DNA from: Massilia sp.
GTDB lineage: Bacteria > Pseudomonadota > Gammaproteobacteria > Burkholderiales > Burkholderiaceae_D
Assembly (NCBI GenBank): GCA_003520365.1
Contig: DOUW01000461.1
Coordinates: 1 to 7,376 of the forward strand
Reading direction: 5' to 3'
Length of the DNA stretch: 7,376 bases
Shown here: one piece after another, positions 5,573-7,376 of the stretch
Layout: every line of letters begins with the position of its first letter
Position numbering within the stretch: the first letter of the stretch is position 1
The notes under the pieces: generated by a model
The model's database searches: none
What the model was told of the DNA's origin: nothing
What the model saw: only the letters and a program-made list of their open reading frames with translations
Made by a program: the position numbers and the translations under genes

Positions 5573-7174
5573 TCAGCTTGCCGGGCTCGTGCCGCCGTGC
5601 GCGCCCTTGTCGGGATCGGGCGCGCCCCACTGCGCGTTCGGGCTGATGATGAAGGTGCCCTTGCCGGCCTGCTTGGCCGCATACATTGCCTTGTCGGCAT
5701 CGGCCAGCAAGGCAGCCGCGCCCCATTCGGCGCCGGCGCGGCCGCGCGCGCTGGCGATGCCGATGCTGGCCGAGATCGAGACCGGGTTGCCGTCGGCCTC
5801 GACGATGCCCTCGATCTGCTCGAGCACCAGCTTGGCGATGCGCAGCGCGCCTTCGGGCATGTTCACGCCCTCGAGCATGATGACGAATTCGTCGCCGCCC
5901 AGGCGCGCCAGCACGTCCTCCGCGCGCAAGACCTTTTGCACGCGGCGCGCCACCAGCTGCAGCACCAGGTCGCCGGTGGCGTGGCCCCAGGTGTCGTTCA
6001 CGCCCTTGAAGCCGTCGAGGTCGATGAACATGGTCGAGACCACGGTGTCGCGGCGCGCGGCGCGCACCAGCGCCAGTTCCAGCAGGCGGGTCAGCTGCCC
6101 GTAGTTGACCAGCCCGGTCAGGCTGTCGTGCTGGGCCAGGCGCGCCAGCTTCTTCGACTGCTCTTCCAGCTCGGCGGTGCGCTCGGCCACGCGGTGTTCG
6201 AGCGTGTCGTTGGCCGCCTTCAGGCGGTGGTTGACGTCGTTGATGATGCGGTAGCTGCGGCGCAGGCGCCAGCCCGCATACGCGAGCAAGGCCAGCAGCA
6301 GGATCGAATAGGCGAACAGGAAGCCGCGGTAGCGCTGGCGCTCGAGCACCTCGGCCTGGAACGAACGGTCGAACTCGCGGCCCAGCAGCGCCATCATCTC
6401 GCCCGTGCCGAGCGCGGCGATCTGGGCCTCGACCTCGTTCTCGCGCGGCCGGTTGGCCAGGACGATGCGGGTATCGCGCGCCAGTGCGTCGATCTGGTCC
6501 ATCACCGCCTGCGAAAAGCGCGACTTCTGGTCCTCGATCTGGGCCAGGTTGCTCTCGATGCGGCGCGCCAGCGCCGGCGACGGCGCCAGGTTGTAGCGCA
6601 GCGTATCGGCCAGCAGGTCGTTCAGCAGCGCATCCAGGCGCACCACCAGGCGCCCCGGCGCCAGCGCACCCTCGATGCCGCCGAGTTCGGTCTTGAGGTC
6701 GGCCAGCGCGGGCGGCAACGTCTGCAGGGCCGTGCGCAAGGGCGTGTTCAGGGCGCGGAACTCGTTCACCAGGTCGGCCTTCATGCGCAGCGCTCCGGCC
6801 AGCTCCGTATGGGCCTGGCGCGCGCCGCGTCCGCGCGTCATCGGCAGCGCTTCTTCCAGGCGGTCCATCAGCTGGCGCATCTGCGTGACCGGCGCGGCCA
6901 GGCGCGCATCGGCCATGCCGTTGCCGATATGGGCCCGCAGCAGGTTCGCGTCCCACTCGGCATCGAGCTGCTGCAGCTCGTGCAGGTCGAACATCACGCG
7001 GTTCTGGTTGTCGACATCGACCCCGGTAGTGCGCGTGTACAGGACCGCCAGCAAGGCGATCAGGACCAGCGCCGCGGCGCCGATCAATTGCAGCCGCCGT
7101 CGCGGATGCAAGGCTTCCACACGACGCACCCACCCCGCAAACAAGCTGTCCGACCAACGTAACAATCTACTCAT
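5573..7174 (-). CDS. Membrane-anchored GGDEF diguanylate cyclase with helical periplasmic sensor domain
   Basis: This 533-aa inner-membrane protein would make cyclic di-GMP from two GTP. A basic N-terminus is followed by TM1 (about 29-47), a periplasmic region of about 235 residues predicted almost wholly helical (48-283), TM2 (about 284-302) and a cytoplasmic coiled-coil linker (about 305-347). The GGDEF domain (348-510) comes last. It has DSLTGLVN (350-357), FIDLDGFKGVND (383-394, metal and base contacts at D385 and N393) and an intact GGDEF (426-430). RAED (417-420) sits exactly five residues before it: the inhibitory I-site, so product feedback is expected. The periplasmic start (LQQLDAEWDANLLRAHIG, 67-84) resembles DAHL-type helical sensors; this assignment is tentative. 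The tail after 511 is Gly/Pro-rich. No Shine-Dalgarno sequence precedes the ATG, but an in-frame TGA 6 codons upstream allows no longer start. No EAL domain is present. Confidence 0.93.
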   Translation of the reverse strand: MSRLLRWSDSLFAGWVRRVEALHPRRRLQLIGAAALVLIALLAVLYTRTTGVDVDNQNRVMFDLHELQQLDAEWDANLLRAHIGNGMADARLAAPVTQMRQLMDRLEEALPMTRGRGARQAHTELAGALRMKADLVNEFRALNTPLRTALQTLPPALADLKTELGGIEGALAPGRLVVRLDALLNDLLADTLRYNLAPSPALARRIESNLAQIEDQKSRFSQAVMDQIDALARDTRIVLANRPRENEVEAQIAALGTGEMMALLGREFDRSFQAEVLERQRYRGFLFAYSILLLALLAYAGWRLRRSYRIINDVNHRLKAANDTLEHRVAERTAELEEQSKKLARLAQHDSLTGLVNYGQLTRLLELALVRAARRDTVVSTMFIDLDGFKGVNDTWGHATGDLVLQLVARRVQKVLRAEDVLARLGGDEFVIMLEGVNMPEGALRIAKLVLEQIEGIVEADGNPVSISASIGIASARGRAGAEWGAAALLADADKAMYAAKQAGKGTFIISPNAQWGAPDPDKGAHGGTSPAS

Positions 7175-7183
7175 AGTTGCAGG

Positions 7184-7192
7184 AGCATATCA
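7184..7192 (-). promoter_or_regulatory. Possible extended -10 promoter of the diguanylate cyclase gene
   Basis: TGATATGCT on the minus strand fits TG-N-TATNNT, with the hexamer at 7184-7189. No good -35 lies upstream, as is common for extended -10 promoters. It would start the transcript only a few nucleotides before the ATG at 7174, which would explain the lack of a Shine-Dalgarno sequence. This is speculative. Confidence 0.25.
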
Positions 7193-7231
7193 AAACGGCG
7201 GCGGCAGTCGCGCACGTGGTATTTACGACAA

Positions 7232-7376
7232 CTAACCGGGTCCGTGCGGGGGCTGCGCTTGCGCCTTCCAGCGCTCGACGGCGTCGATGCGGGCAGCGAG
7301 CACTGCCTCCGGAATCTTCGCCTTGTCGCCGCCGCAACCGGCCGCGATGGCGCCCGCGTCGACGCCGCGCGCCACC
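7232..7376 (-). CDS. cca: C-terminal fragment of a probable tRNA CCA-adding enzyme
   Basis: Forty-seven codons run from the window edge to a TAG at 7232-7234. The fragment ends with VDAGAIAAGCGGDKAKIP, EAVLAARIDAVERWKAQ and then a Pro/Gly tail. The pattern 'G-D-x-x-x-I-x-x-A-[hydrophobic]-x-x-x-R-[IV]-x-A-V-x-x-W-K-x-Q' close to the stop resembles, from memory, the C-terminus of proteobacterial Cca (E. coli Cca ends with a similar R-I-x-A-V-x-x-W-K segment). That enzyme adds or repairs the 3' CCA of tRNAs and in gammaproteobacteria carries a C-terminal HD domain. No catalytic motif is inside the window, so the call rests on this tail alone. It lies 57 nt upstream of the diguanylate cyclase on the same strand, with no terminator visible between them. 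Confidence 0.5.
   Translation of the reverse strand, partial: VARGVDAGAIAAGCGGDKAKIPEAVLAARIDAVERWKAQAQPPHGPG

Noticed and set aside
5520..7157. Second minus-strand frame of 545 codons overlapping the diguanylate cyclase gene
   Set aside because: Arg/Ala/Gly/Pro-rich shifted-frame translation without domains; it is the out-of-frame shadow of the same gene.
5534..7162. Plus-strand open frame of 542 codons opposite the diguanylate cyclase gene
   Set aside because: Same GC-driven shadow effect. The protein is low-complexity (Gln, Arg, Ala, Val) and lacks motifs, whereas the minus strand encodes an intact GGDEF domain.

Overview
The window is GC-rich with strong third-position GC bias, and its gene content fits a betaproteobacterium of the order Burkholderiales, most likely Oxalobacteraceae (Massilia-like). 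This placement is inference from protein flavour, the poly-glycine lipoprotein, the fused indolepyruvate oxidoreductase and the REP-type repeat; no rRNA or marker gene is present to confirm it.

Layout, left to right. (a) 1-120, minus: the N-terminus of a lipoprotein that runs off the left edge, with a good sigma70-type promoter (154-182). That promoter argues that the inner ATG at 120 is the true start. (b) 272-309: a strong intrinsic terminator for the next gene. (c) 334-3894, minus: a 1186-aa fused 2-oxoacid (indolepyruvate-type) ferredoxin oxidoreductase. (d) 3895-4160: a divergent regulatory region with several repeated or dyad sequences. (e) 4161-4676, plus: an Lrp/AsnC-family regulator, the only plus-strand gene. 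(f) 4686-4823: two inverted copies of a 29-nt palindromic REP-like unit (a BIME-like element) between convergent genes. (g) 4836-5501, minus: a GNAT acetyltransferase. (h) 5573-7174, minus: a membrane-anchored GGDEF diguanylate cyclase with an all-helical periplasmic sensor. (i) 7232-7376, minus: the C-terminal 47 codons of a gene that looks like cca (tRNA CCA-adding enzyme).

How the genes work together. The oxidoreductase and the divergent Lrp-type regulator form an obvious functional pair: amino-acid-derived arylpyruvates would be oxidatively decarboxylated to aryl-acetyl-CoA, with a regulator of the amino-acid-sensing family controlling expression from the shared 266-bp gap. The cca-like gene, diguanylate cyclase and GNAT gene lie in the same direction with short gaps (57 and 71 nt) and could be co-transcribed, but they have no evident shared pathway. 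I see no phage, CRISPR, toxin-antitoxin, transposase or RNA genes. The most interesting material is non-coding: the REP pair with a compensatory base-pair change, and the half-site arrays in the ior/lrp gap. I found no clear undescribed multi-gene system.
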